A stretch of 64,000 bases of DNA from Tragulus kanchil (lineage: Eukaryota > Chordata > Mammalia > Artiodactyla > Tragulidae). Below the pieces are notes generated by a model, which saw only the letters and a program-made list of their open reading frames with translations, did no database searches and was not told the origin of the DNA. The stretch is from assembly GCA_022376925.1 (NCBI GenBank), contig JAIOJX010000004.1, positions 124,459,123 to 124,523,122 on the forward strand. Direction: 5' to 3'. Position numbers and translations under genes: made by a program. Shown here one piece after another: positions 22,921 through 33,471 of this stretch. Each line of letters starts with the position of its first letter. The first letter of the stretch is position 1.

Positions 22921-23022
22921 GAACCTAATTCAAAGCATTCCTGTTATGAGAAAGACGTAAGGCCCCTGATAGAATCTAATTCAGAACATTCCTGTTATGA
23001 GAAAGACATAAGTCCCCTATTC
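22921..23022 (+). repeat. Two-copy 51-bp direct repeat, first instance
   Basis: The unit GAACCTAATTCAAAGCATTC... (22921) recurs diverged at 22972, both containing ATTCCTGTTATGAGAAAGAC. The period of 51 is a multiple of three, so an 85-residue frame across it shows the peptide HSCYEKD twice. I know no protein with this, so it is probably not coding. It is carried again at 24052-24153. Confidence 0.85.
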
Positions 23023-23149
23023 TCCTTTAGGGACTTTATTAATATTGCTCACACCTCGCTGCTGATTCTAAAGCATTCAATGCTCACCCCACCTCACCTT
23101 CCTGATAATCCTTTAGGGAGGGAAGAAATCCAGAGCAATTTATGACATG

Positions 23150-23660
23150 CCCCATGCCTACCCTATTTCTAATCATCTCTGCGCAAATATACGAGGGATT
23201 GTAGTTGTCCATATGCAGCAATTTGCATGTCAACCTTTAATGAGGAGGGTTTTAGAAGCTGTACATCATCAGCAGGCAGAATATGCAGGTGGTGTGGCCA
23301 GGCAGCTGCACAATAACTGATCAAGTTTCCTCGTTCCGTAGATTATGCCAGGATTCATTCACATGAAGCCCACCTGGGATCTGCAATCCACTGTAAACTA
23401 AACTAATTTAATAAGGACATCTGTTGTGATCCCTTTTATGTTGCCTTCAACAGGCATGCCTTTTTTATTATTATTACATGTGAGGCTTTTGTTTTTTAGT
23501 CTCATGACAGCAAACCTTCCCTCCATGAAGCATTGAACCTTTGCCAACTTTCCAGCCACCTCCTGAATGAATTAACTATGTTCCATCAGGTGGCAGAGAG
23601 GACGTTTTGAATTCTCTGTGGCAGATGGTTTGACACATCTAATTGAAGTAATATATCTTT
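23150..23660. other. Candidate conserved non-coding block, first copy
   Basis: About 500 bp without recognisable repeats, stop-rich in all frames, with even composition and homeodomain/octamer-like words (ATTTGCATGTCAACC, TTTAATGAGG, CTAATTTAATAAGG). This resembles vertebrate conserved non-coding elements in style only. Conservation cannot be tested here. It is repeated at 24281-24791. Confidence 0.2.
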
Positions 23661-24051
23661 TAGAGACTCTTGATGTGCTATAAGGAAATGCGAAGCATTT
23701 CACATGACGTATCTCTCCTGACTGAAGCAGGAAATGTGGAATAAATGTGTTCCTCTCAACCTAGACATGGCATTTTTTTTCAGGGGAAAAAACCCAAACT
23801 CTAGATGTTCAGTTTTATTAAGGAAGACATTTGTGCCAGTTACATCTAAGAAGGGCATCAAAGATTCTATTAGCCAGTTTGGGACTAGTGTTATAATGAA
23901 CTGAATAAAGCAGGTGCTGAGATTGAGAAGCCCTGTTTTTGAAATACCACGTTTCAGAGATAGCTGCAAGGGGTGACTGGGAAAATGAATCATAAGCCTG
24001 GGTCAGATCCACTGCACAATGGCTATGAAAAGAGTCAATTTGGTGGTGATA

Positions 24052-24153
24052 GAACCTAATTCAAAGCATTCCTGTTATGAGAAAGACGTAAGGCCCCTGA
24101 TAGAATCTAATTCAGAACATTCCTGTTATGAGAAAGACATAAGTCCCCTATTC
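24052..24153 (+). repeat. 51-bp direct repeat, second instance
   Basis: A copy of 22921-23022 inside the second unit of duplication 9. Confidence 0.85.
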
Positions 24154-24280
24154 TCCTTTAGGGACTTTATTAATATTGCTCACACCTCGCTGCTGATTCT
24201 AAAGCATTCAATGCTCACCCCACCTCACCTTCCTGATAATCCTTTAGGGAGGGAAGAAATCCAGAGCAATTTATGACATG

Positions 24281-24791
24281 CCCCATGCCTACCCTATTTC
24301 TAATCATCTCTGCGCAAATATACGAGGGATTGTAGTTGTCCATATGCAGCAATTTGCATGTCAACCTTTAATGAGGAGGGTTTTAGAAGCTGTACATCAT
24401 CAGCAGGCAGAATATGCAGGTGGTGTGGCCAGGCAGCTGCACAATAACTGATCAAGTTTCCTCGTTCCGTAGATTATGCCAGGATTCATTCACATGAAGC
24501 CCACCTGGGATCTGCAATCCACTGTAAACTAAACTAATTTAATAAGGACATCTGTTGTGATCCCTTTTATGTTGCCTTCAACAGGCATGCCTTTTTTATT
24601 ATTATTACATGTGAGGCTTTTGTTTTTTAGTCTCATGACAGCAAACCTTCCCTCCATGAAGCATTGAACCTTTGCCAACTTTCCAGCCACCTCCTGAATG
24701 AATTAACTATGTTCCATCAGGTGGCAGAGAGGACGTTTTGAATTCTCTGTGGCAGATGGTTTGACACATCTAATTGAAGTAATATATCTTT
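24281..24791. other. Candidate conserved block, duplicate of 23150-23660
   Basis: The same sequence as 23150-23660, carried by duplication 9 and seemingly identical. Confidence 0.2.
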
Positions 24792-24957
24792 TAGAGACTC
24801 TTGATGTGCTATAAGGAAATGCGAAGCATTTCACATGACGTATCTCTCCTGACTGAAGCAGGAAATGTGGAATAAATGTGTTCCTCTCAACCTAGACATG
24901 GCATTTTTTTTCAGGGGAAAAAACCCAAACTCTAGATGTTCAGTTTTATTAAGGAAG

Positions 24958-27122
24958 ACATTTGTGCCAGTTACATCTAAGAAGGGCATCAAAGATTCTA
25001 TTAGCCAGTTTGGGACTAGTGTTATAATGAACTGAATAAAGCAGGCTACCTGTTCAAAATTAGGCATAATGTATGAAAGGAATGGCATTCAACAAGTCCA
25101 AATAGAGGTACATAATGTAGAAATTCAAACCCCCTAACTGGTTTTCAAGGTCCACAAAATGGAAATTGGGTTTTGTAGAATAGAGCCTCACTGGGACATG
25201 GTGGGGAATAAATAGCTGACTTGAGTTCAACTTCTGAGAGAACTTTCAGGTATGCTCAAAACTCACAGTGGAAAAGGGAGTTCCATGAAGAAAACTCAGC
25301 TCCTACTAAGTGGGGGCTTTCATGTTTTTAGGTTCAGGTCTTCAGATGAAGGAATTTTGCAATGAAGTAAGTAGATTTCCCCTTTAACAGAAGCTTGGTC
25401 ACGTCTTCCTTCAGCATCCTGAGGTTCTTTTGTGGGGTTAGCAGAACAGAGAGGAAGCTGTGGCTCAGAGAACTGCCAACCCAGCACTGCAGCAGGACTG
25501 TGGCTCTGAGAACCCCTAGGAGAAATCAGGATGATAATGGGTTAGAGGGGAAACAGAGAATTTTATGAGTCGAAGTGACCTGGAGCCCACAGCTCCCCAA
25601 AGCCCACAATATGGCACTGTCTAGACAGAATTGATGGGTGGCTCGGCCCCTTCAGCCTGCCTGGGCTTCACAGACTCACTGGGCTTACCCTGACCAGACA
25701 CACAGGGAAAACAGAGCGTCAAACCTGTCTTCCAACAGGGTTTCAGGCCCCCTGTCACTGCCCCAGGGGGCTTGCTACAACTTCTTGGAGGCCTGGTCCT
25801 TATTATTTATGATAAATAATATCATTTGAAAGATGCCTCCCACCTGAGGACTTACTTACAAAGCTCACATTTCCAGAACAATCTATCTAGGTAAGTGCTA
25901 TGACTAACTCATTTTCTTTGACTCCACCCCATTAATAAATTCAGGCCCCTGCCTTCTCCACCTTCTCAGGTATATCGAGTTTGTCCAGGAGGCTGGTTCA
26001 ATTGGGTTTCGGGGCCCCCCACTATGATTTCCCCCAGTTTGGAAAACCTAGTGTTTTTTATAGGAACATTTGTGCCAGTTACATCTAAGAAGGGCATCAA
26101 AGATTCTATTAGCCAGTTTGGGACTAGTGTTATAATGAACTGAATAAAGCAGGCTACCTGTTCAAAATTAGGCATAATGTATGAAAGGAATGGCATTCAA
26201 CAAGTCCAAATAGAGGTACATAATGTAGAAATTCAAACCCCCTAACTGGTTTTCAAGGTCCACAAAATGGAAATTGGGTTTTGTAGAATAGAGCCTCACT
26301 GGGACATGGTGGGGAATAAATAGCTGACTTGAGTTCAACTTCTGAGAGAACTTTCAGGTATGCTCAAAACTCACAGTGGAAAAGGGAGTTCCATGAAGAA
26401 AACTCAGCTCCTACTAAGTGGGGGCTTTCATGTTTTTAGGTTCAGGTCTTCAGATGAAGGAATTTTGCAATGAAGTAAGTAGATTTCCCCTTTAACAGAA
26501 GCTTGGTCACGTCTTCCTTCAGCATCCTGAGGTTCTTTTGTGGGGTTAGCAGAACAGAGAGGAAGCTGTGGCTCAGAGAACTGCCAACCCAGCACTGCAG
26601 CAGGACTGTGGCTCTGAGAACCCCTAGGAGAAATCAGGATGATAATGGGTTAGAGGGGAAACAGAGAATTTTATGAGTCGAAGTGACCTGGAGCCCACAG
26701 CTCCCCAAAGCCCACAATATGGCACTGTCTAGACAGAATTGATGGGTGGCTCGGCCCCTTCAGCCTGCCTGGGCTTCACAGACTCACTGGGCTTACCCTG
26801 ACCAGACACACAGGGAAAACAGAGCGTCAAACCTGTCTTCCAACAGGGTTTCAGGCCCCCTGTCACTGCCCCAGGGGGCTTGCTACAACTTCTTGGAGGC
26901 CTGGTCCTTATTATTTATGATAAATAATATCATTTGAAAGATGCCTCCCCACCTGAGGACTTACTTACAAAGCTCACATTTCCAGAACAATCTATCTAGG
27001 TAAGTGCTATGACTAACTCATTTTTCTTTGACTCCACCCCATTAATAAATTCAGGCTCCTCTGCGCCTTCTCCACCTTCTCAGGTATATCGAGTTTGTCC
27101 AGGAGGCTGGTTCAATTGGGGT
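24958..27122. repeat. Tandem duplication 10 (about 1,108 bp period)
   Basis: 24958-26013 recurs at 26066-27122. Between them is a 52-bp filler (26014-26065) that is C/G-rich and matches neither flank well. It loosely tracks the sequence that follows the second copy (AGTTTGGAAAACCTAGTG against AGTTTGGTATACTGGTATG). Small differences lie near the end: GCCCCTGCC against GCTCCTCTGCG. No coding gene; the 63-aa frame at 25638 is unassigned. Confidence 0.93.
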
Positions 27123-27569
27123 TTGTCACAGAAATAGAATATACCTTTCTAAAAAGTTTGGTATACTGGTATGTACATCAGTCTTTTGTGAGCGTGGTTA
27201 CTAGGAGTCATTCCCCCACATCCTCAACAGCACTGCCACCATAGCTAAACTGAACTTCTGAATCTCCAAACATGAGGCCACAACTCAGAGCAGGGTGACT
27301 CCACTGCACCCTGTTCTAGTGAATGTCTGGCTTCTAGAAGGCCTCCTTCTCAGACTTTTAACCTCTAACTTCAATGACACTTATCAGTAACACTCACTGG
27401 CCTCTGGTAAAAATGACCTTTCCATGTAACTGTCCAGGGTCCCCAAAGAGAATGAAATGTCTTATAAAGTAGGGCCTTCGGTGTTAATCCTGCTCTCTGG
27501 CCCAGTAACTCGAGTGAACACAGTCAGTGTGATGTTCAATGACCATTAAATAATTACTTAATATTATAT

Positions 27570-27700
27570 AATATCAACTTTTACTTATCTTCCTCCCTAT
27601 CTTCTGTTGCCTGTTTTGCTTTCTGCTCTATCTCCAAAGCTTAATAAAGTCTGCTTGCCACATGTTTGGTGCTCAAAAATATTTGATGAATGAATAATCT
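27570..27700 (+). mobile_element. Possible L2/MIR 3' end, first copy
   Basis: GCCACATGTTTGGTGCTCAA, AAATATTTGATGAATGAATA resembles the 3' end shared by several ancient mammalian repeats. It is short and diverged. It is duplicated at about 28672-28802. Confidence 0.3.
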
Positions 27701-27762
27701 GAGAAGCCATGATATTGTATTCCTTTTAGGATTTAATTATTTTAAAGCTTACAAGAAAGTGG

Positions 27763-27897
27763 AGGTGGTTTAGTTGCTAAGTCGTATCTGACCCTTGCAA
27801 CCCCATAGATCATAGCCTGCCAGGCTCCTCGGTCCATGGGTTTCTCTAGGCAGGAATACTGGACTGAGTTTCCATTTCCTTCTCCAGGGAATCTTCA
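27763..27897 (-). mobile_element. Bov-tA SINE cut by a duplication junction
   Basis: The reverse-complement Bov-tA starts normally (GTTGCTAAGTCGTATCTGAC) but stops at the junction near 27897. The full element appears in the second unit at 28864-29064. Confidence 0.85.
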
Positions 27898-28863
27898 CAA
27901 CTTCTTACCCTGACCAAAAAGGCAGAGCGTCAAACCGGTCTTCCAACAGGGTTTCAGGGCCCCTGTCACTGCCCCAGGGGGCTTGCTACAACTTCTTGGA
28001 GGCCTGGTCCTTATTATTTATGATAAATAATATCATTTGAAAGATGCCTCCCCACCTGAGGACTTACTTACAAAGCTCACATTTCCAGAACAATCTATCT
28101 AGGTAAGTGCTATGACTAACTCATTTTTCTTTGACTCCACCCCATTAATAAATTCAGGCTCCTCTGCGCCTTCTCCACCTTCTCAGGTATATCGAGTTTG
28201 TCCAGGAGGCTGGTTCAATTGGGGTTTGTCACAGAAATAGAATATACCTTTCTAAAAGTTTGGTATACTGGTATGTACATCAGTCTTTTGTGAGCGTGGT
28301 TACTAGGAGTCATTCCCCCACATCCTCAACAGCACTGCCACCATAGCTAAACTGAACTTCTGAATCTCCAAACATGAGGCCACAACTCAGAGCAGGGTGA
28401 CTCCACTGCACCCTGTTCTAGTGAATGTCTGGCTTCTAGAAGGCCTCCTTCTCAGACTTTTAACCTCTAACTTCAATGACACTTATCAGTAACACTCACT
28501 GGCCTCTGGTAAAAATGACCTTTCCATGTAACTGTCCAGGGTCCCCAAAGAGAATGAAATGTCTTATAAAGTAGGGCCTTCGGTGTTAATCCTGCTCTCT
28601 GGCCCAGTAACTCGAGTGAACACAGTCAGTGTGATGTTCAATGACCATTAAATAATTACTTAATATTATATAATATCAACTTTTACTTATCTTCCTCCCT
28701 ATCTTCTGTTGCCTGTTTTGCTTTCTGCTCTATCTCCAAAGCTTAATAAAGTCTGCTTGCCACATGTTTGGTGCTCAAAAATATTTGATGAATGAATAAT
28801 CTGAGAAGCCATGATATTGTATTCCTTTTAGGATTTAATTATTTTAAAGCTTACAAGAAAGTG

Positions 28864-29064
28864 GAGGTGGTTTAGTTGCTAAGTCGTATCTGACCCTTGC
28901 AACCCCATAGATCATAGCCTGCCAGGCTCCTCGGTCCATGGGTTTCTCTAGGCAGGAATACTGGACTGAGTTTCCATTTCCTTCTCCAGGGAATCTTCCC
29001 AACCCAGGAATCAAACCCTGGTCTCATGCATTGCAGGCAGATTCTTTACTGACTGAGCTACGAG
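28864..29064 (-). mobile_element. Bov-tA SINE, full length
   Basis: Reverse-complement order: TAGTTGCTAAGTCGTATC, CAGGCTCCTCGGTCCATGGG, GGAATACTGGACTGAG, AATCTTCCCAACCCAGGAAT, then CTTTACTGACTGAGCTACGA. It is about 200 bp. The end of duplication 11 falls inside it (28998). Confidence 0.9.
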
Positions 29065-29087
29065 TTTAGTATTCCTGTCATACATAT

Positions 29088-29298
29088 ATGTGTCATACAC
29101 AAGGCAAAGTTTCAAGCACTTCGTATTTATTCACTCTTTTCCTCCTTGCAACCACTCTGTGAAGGAGACTCCACAAGCATTCTCATGTTGCAGACAAGGA
29201 AAATGTGGGGCATCGTAAAGTGAGAGCACGGGAGGGGAGCTCAGGTAATCTGGCTGCAGTGTTCACGCTCCTAATCACTAGACATGCCGCTGCCTCTT
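29088..29298 (-). mobile_element. MIR SINE
   Basis: The reverse-complement MIR has the expected order: CTTGCAACCACTCTGTGAAG, CATGTTGCAGACAAGGAAAA, TCAGGTAATCTGGCTGCAG and CACGCTCCTAATCACTAGAC. It is nearly complete but diverged. Confidence 0.65.
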
Positions 29299-30477
29299 TG
29301 GTGACTACAGCGCCTAACTTTTTATTTGGAAGTGACTGAGTTCCTGCAATCATAGTGCGTGTAAAAAGGGAGGCATGCCCAAAGGGAGACAATGGGGGAG
29401 AAAGTCTGCTCTGCATGTTGTTAATACATCATTCCTCTAACAAACATTGCTTATTTATTTGTAGCATCATGATTATATAAGCAGATTGACCAAAGATGAG
29501 CTTAGGTCAGACTATGAGTTCCAGCCCTGCCCTGGAAGAGCCCTATAGCCTAAAGGCATAGGGCCTACTCTGTAGCCTCCAAAGATGACCAACCAGACCT
29601 AAAGAAAGACAAACTGCAAATGGTTACCCTTCTGTACCAGCAAGTGGATGGCTCAATCGCTCTGTGTGATGGAAAGAAAACTGGTTCATGGCAACCAGGG
29701 GCTTCAGTGTCATCAAAATGTTCTTCCCATGAGTTTCTCCTTCCAGACCAGGGTGGCCCTTGTCAGCTGCTGTTGATGGGGTTCAGTTTCCTCTGGTATC
29801 ATGGGAAATTGAGAAGCCCCCTCAAAGGCTGAAGCTCCTGCTGGCTTTGGTGACCTGGGCCCAGGGAGCCCTTGAATGCTATAAAGAGGACACATTTTGG
29901 ACCCAGACACTACTTAGTTCTCTGGTTAATTAACCTGATAGAGCATATACACTTATATATGCTCTTTCCTCTGAAACAATGCTCTGAGAAGGACAAAGAA
30001 CGTGCTCCGTGGGCAGGTCACTGGGCTCCAGCCCCAGAGACTCAGCCTCACCCATACAGTACTACCCACCTCGCAATTATTAAGCAGTCACCCTGGGTCA
30101 GATAAAGTCTGCTTTATATTCATGCCATCTCAGCAGGAAGCAGACTGCAGGCTCAATTAGAATAAATCAGAGGATCACAGAGGGTCTAAAAAAAATAACA
30201 CACACAAAGGTTTGGGCAAAATACAGGAAACCCAGGAGGAAGAGGGCCAGACGTCTGGGCTGGTAAGAGTGGGGCCACACCACCCTAGTGAAAGTGTAAG
30301 AGGGGTTGTTATATATATTCATCTACATATAAACATTGTATTATCAACAGTTTTATCATCAGAGATCACCTCAATTGTTCTATTTCCATATGTTTTTATG
30401 GCCTTTTATATGACACATTTTGATTTTATTTTGTTGCATTCAAATTGATTTCATTTCACTTTATATATGTGTACAGA
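29299..30477. other. Unique non-coding DNA
   Basis: About 1.2 kb of single-copy sequence. Overlapping frames of 65-78 aa on both strands (for example 29620-29832 and 29872-30105) have no family signature and no splice context that convinces me. Confidence 0.45.
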
Positions 30478-30690
30478 TTCCATTGTGCCATGCACCATTC
30501 TATATGTTCTACAAATATTAGCTCAGTAGTTCTAACAATCTCATGAAGTAGCTACTATTATTATGCCCATCATATAAATAAGACAGGTTAATTCATTTGT
30601 CTGGAATTCCATAACTGATGAATGGTAGGGCTCATGTTAAACTTTACACAATCTGATTTGAGTCCCATTCTTAACTATTCTGTCCTATAT
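30478..30690 (-). mobile_element. MIR SINE
   Basis: The reverse-complement MIR reads CTAACAATCTCATGAAGTAG, CTACTATTATTATGCCCATC, AATAAGACAGGTTAATTCAT and TGATTTGAGTCCCATTCTTA. It is diverged. The 71-aa frame at 30622 starts inside it. Confidence 0.6.
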
Positions 30691-30724
30691 ATATACACAC
30701 ATATATATATGTGTGTGTGTGTGT
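30685..30724. repeat. TA/CA/GT compound microsatellite
   Basis: TATATATATACACACATATATATATGTGTG... consists of alternating purine-pyrimidine runs that are partly self-complementary (CA run, TA run, GT run), so it could form a hairpin or Z-DNA. Confidence 0.9.
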
Positions 30725-31222
30725 CTCCTACATGTATACATCTTATTATACATAGACTGCAAAATCTGAATTGTGTTATACATTCATGTTCTTTAATTTT
30801 GTATCTAACTATATGTCTTCAGCATGCATTCATATAGGAGTTATTTTTCTCGATTGTTCTAATCCTAATTGTGTATGCAAGTAAATATTTCAGCAAGATG
30901 TAGAACATGCCAGTAGCAAGTAGCTAAAAAATCAGGTAGAAGGAATAACACACACATACACAGAAAAAATTAATAGAAACAGTATTTATTTCTAGTAAAA
31001 TACTGAATCATTTAACATAGAGCTTTAACCTTGCATAGGTCACTTAAATAAGACCTGGTGTATATAATTGGCTCTATGTGTTTGATTTAGCTGCATAGTG
31101 GCAGGAATAGTTCATGGTGATGTGTTAACTGCTATGGGCATTTGATATGTATAAGATGCTTTGGGGATTTAGCGATATGTAAGACAAGTTCACAAAACTC
31201 TCTTGCTGACAGACTCATTGTA
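30725..31222. other. Unique non-coding DNA
   Basis: About 500 bp of AT-rich single-copy sequence with no supported gene or named repeat. Confidence 0.45.
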
Positions 31223-31250
31223 GAGAAAAGATGTATATTCATAGAGGAAT

Positions 31251-31645
31251 GTTATGGACTGAATGTCTATATCTCCCCCAAATTCATATGCTGACATTTT
31301 TAACCCTCAATGTGATAGCATTTTGAAATGGGACCTTTGGGAGGTAGTTAGGGTTGGATGAGGTTATACAACTGGAGTCCTCATGGTGGGATTAGTGCCC
31401 TTATAAGAAGTGACACCAGAGAGCCCCTTGGTTCTTCTCTCTCCCTGTGCCCTCAAAGAAGAGGCCAACTGAGCATACAGAGAGATGGCAGCCACCTACA
31501 AGCCAAGAGGAAATCTTAGAATGAAACATACCTTACCAGCATCTTGATCTTGAACTTCCTAGCCTCCAGAACTATGAGAAGTAAATTTCTGATGTTTAAG
31601 CCACCTGGCCCTTGGTATTTTGTTTTTGCATCTTGGGCTGGAAAA
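31251..31645 (+). mobile_element. MaLR-type LTR (old ERVL-MaLR), first copy
   Basis: LTR landmarks in order: GTTATGGACTGAATGTCTAT, CCCCAAATTCATATGCTGAC, GACCTTTGGGAGGTAGTTAG, GGGATTAGTGCCCTTATAAG, ATCTTGATCTTGAACTTCCT and CTCCAGAACTATGAGAAGTA. The TATAA-like TTATAAG and the AATAAA-like polyadenylation region (AGTAAATTTC, degenerate) are in the expected places. There is no internal retroviral sequence, so it is a solitary LTR. Confidence 0.65.
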
Positions 31646-31839
31646 TACAAGGAAAATAATTTTAAGAAACACTCAAGGTAGTAAGTGCTTAGCACTAAAT
31701 GAGGACTGTAATAAATATTTGAGAGGAGGGAGGGATCTGAATATCTGTGGTGGTCAGATAAGGCTCCCAGGACTTAGTAGGGTGGGTGGATGAGGAAGAG
31801 GCTGAAGATTCACAAGCAAGAGTATAAAATGACCAGGCA

Positions 31840-32055
31840 GGGGCTCCCGAGGTGGTCCAATGGTTAAGAATCTGCCTTGCAATGCAGGGAACATGGGTTC
31901 AATTCCTGTTCTGGAAAGATCTCACATGCCATGGGACAACTGAGCCTGTATGCCACAACTCCTGAGCCTGCATGCCCTAGAAGGAGCCCATGCTCCACAA
32001 TAAGAGAAGCTACCACAATGAAGACCAGTGCAGCCAAAAATAAATGAATTAAATT
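31840..32055 (+). mobile_element. CHR-type SINE, first copy
   Basis: CCCGAGGTGGTCCAATGGTT, AAGAATCTGCCTTGCAATGC, B-box-like GGGTTCAATTCCTG, then GCCACAACTCCTGAGCCTGC and the tail GCAGCCAAAAATAAATGAAT. It is duplicated at 32966-33181. Confidence 0.85.
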
Positions 32056-32376
32056 AAAGAAAGAGAAACAGAATGACTATGCAGATTCCAAATGTGCCAC
32101 TCACGATTCCCTTGAGGGGTCTGTGTGAACAAAGCTTCTCCCAGGGCTTAGTGTTTGCCCTTCTCTCTTACAGGTGTGATCTCCTCGCCATCTTCACCAG
32201 GTTACTGTAATGCCTGCTCAACCTCAGGACTCAGTTTACATGTCTCGTCCTTAGGAAATCTTTGCTGACCCCTGGCCTTGGCTATGGGCCCCAGCTACAG
32301 AATTCCCTGATCTCTTTCAGGGCACTCTCTATAATGACACTTAAAAGAGAAAAAAAATGTATATTCATAGAGGAAT

Positions 32377-32771
32377 GTTATGGACTGAATGTCTATATCT
32401 CCCCCAAATTCATATGCTGACATTTTTAACCCTCAATGTGATAGCATTTTGAAATGGGACCTTTGGGAGGTAGTTAGGGTTGGATGAGGTTATACAACTG
32501 GAGTCCTCATGGTGGGATTAGTGCCCTTATAAGAAGTGACACCAGAGAGCCCCTTGGTTCTTCTCTCTCCCTGTGCCCTCAAAGAAGAGGCCAACTGAGC
32601 ATACAGAGAGATGGCAGCCACCTACAAGCCAAGAGGAAATCTTAGAATGAAACATACCTTACCAGCATCTTGATCTTGAACTTCCTAGCCTCCAGAACTA
32701 TGAGAAGTAAATTTCTGATGTTTAAGCCACCTGGCCCTTGGTATTTTGTTTTTGCATCTTGGGCTGGAAAA
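32377..32771 (+). mobile_element. MaLR-type LTR, duplicate of 31251-31645
   Basis: The same solitary LTR, offset by exactly 1,126 bp in duplication 12. Confidence 0.65.
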
Positions 32772-32965
32772 TACAAGGAAAATAATTTTAAGAAACACTC
32801 AAGGTAGTAAGTGCTTAGCACTAAATGAGGACTGTAATAAATATTTGAGAGGAGGGAGGGATCTGAATATCTGTGGTGGTCAGATAAGGCTCCCAGGACT
32901 TAGTAGGGTGGGTGGATGAGGAAGAGGCTGAAGATTCACAAGCAAGAGTATAAAATGACCAGGCA

Positions 32966-33181
32966 GGGGCTCCCGAGGTGGTCCAATGGTTAAGAATCTG
33001 CCTTGCAATGCAGGGAACATGGGTTCAATTCCTGTTCTGGAAAGATCTCACATGCCATGGGACAACTGAGCCTGTATGCCACAACTCCTGAGCCTGCATG
33101 CCCTAGAAGGAGCCCATGCTCCACAATAAGAGAAGCTACCACAATGAAGACCAGTGCAGCCAAAAATAAATGAATTAAATT
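32966..33181 (+). mobile_element. CHR-type SINE, duplicate of 31840-32055
   Basis: The same SINE, offset by 1,126 bp in duplication 12. Confidence 0.85.
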
Positions 33182-33471
33182 AAAGAAAGAGAAACAGAAT
33201 GACTATGCAGATTCCAAATGTGCCACTCACGATTCCCTTGAGGGGTCTGTGTGAACAAAGCTTCTCCCAGGGCTTAGTGTTTGCCCTTCTCTCTTACAGG
33301 TGTGATCTCCTCGCCATCTTCACCAGGTTACTGTAATGCCTGCTCAACCTCAGGACTCAGTTTACATGTCTCGTCCTTAGGAAATCTTTGCTGACCCCTG
33401 GCCTTGGCTATGGGCCCCAGCTACAGAATTCCCTGATCTCTTTCAGGGCACTCTCTATAATGACACTTAAA

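Larger units (their letters stand above)
22783..25044. repeat. Tandem duplication 9 (2 x 1,131 bp)
   Basis: 22783-23913 and 23914-25044 have equal length, adjoin directly and showed no difference where I compared them. The unit starts in the end of the MER5A-like element. It contains a 51-bp direct repeat and a block of balanced-composition unique DNA. Confidence 0.95.
26792..28998. repeat. Tandem duplication 11 (about 1,105 bp period)
   Basis: 26792-27897 recurs at 27904-28998. The first 50 bp of the second copy are degraded relative to the first (GACCAAAAAGGCAGAGCG against a longer GACCAGACACACAGGG... version). The last bases of the first copy are also noisy. The first 331 bp overlap duplication 10, so the segment at about 25684-26013 occurs three times. 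Confidence 0.94.
31223..33471. repeat. Tandem duplication 12 (1,126-bp period)
   Basis: 31223-32346 is followed by its copy 32347-33471. The period is constant at 1,126, so indels are absent or balanced. The unit contains a MaLR-type LTR, a CHR SINE and a possible L2 fragment. The second copy stops at the point where the BovB element begins. Confidence 0.95.

Noticed and set aside
31251..32771. Two LTRs flanking a provirus
   Set aside because: The two LTR copies are 1,126 bp apart as part of a longer duplicated block that also contains a SINE. There is no internal retroviral sequence, so this is one solitary LTR copied once.
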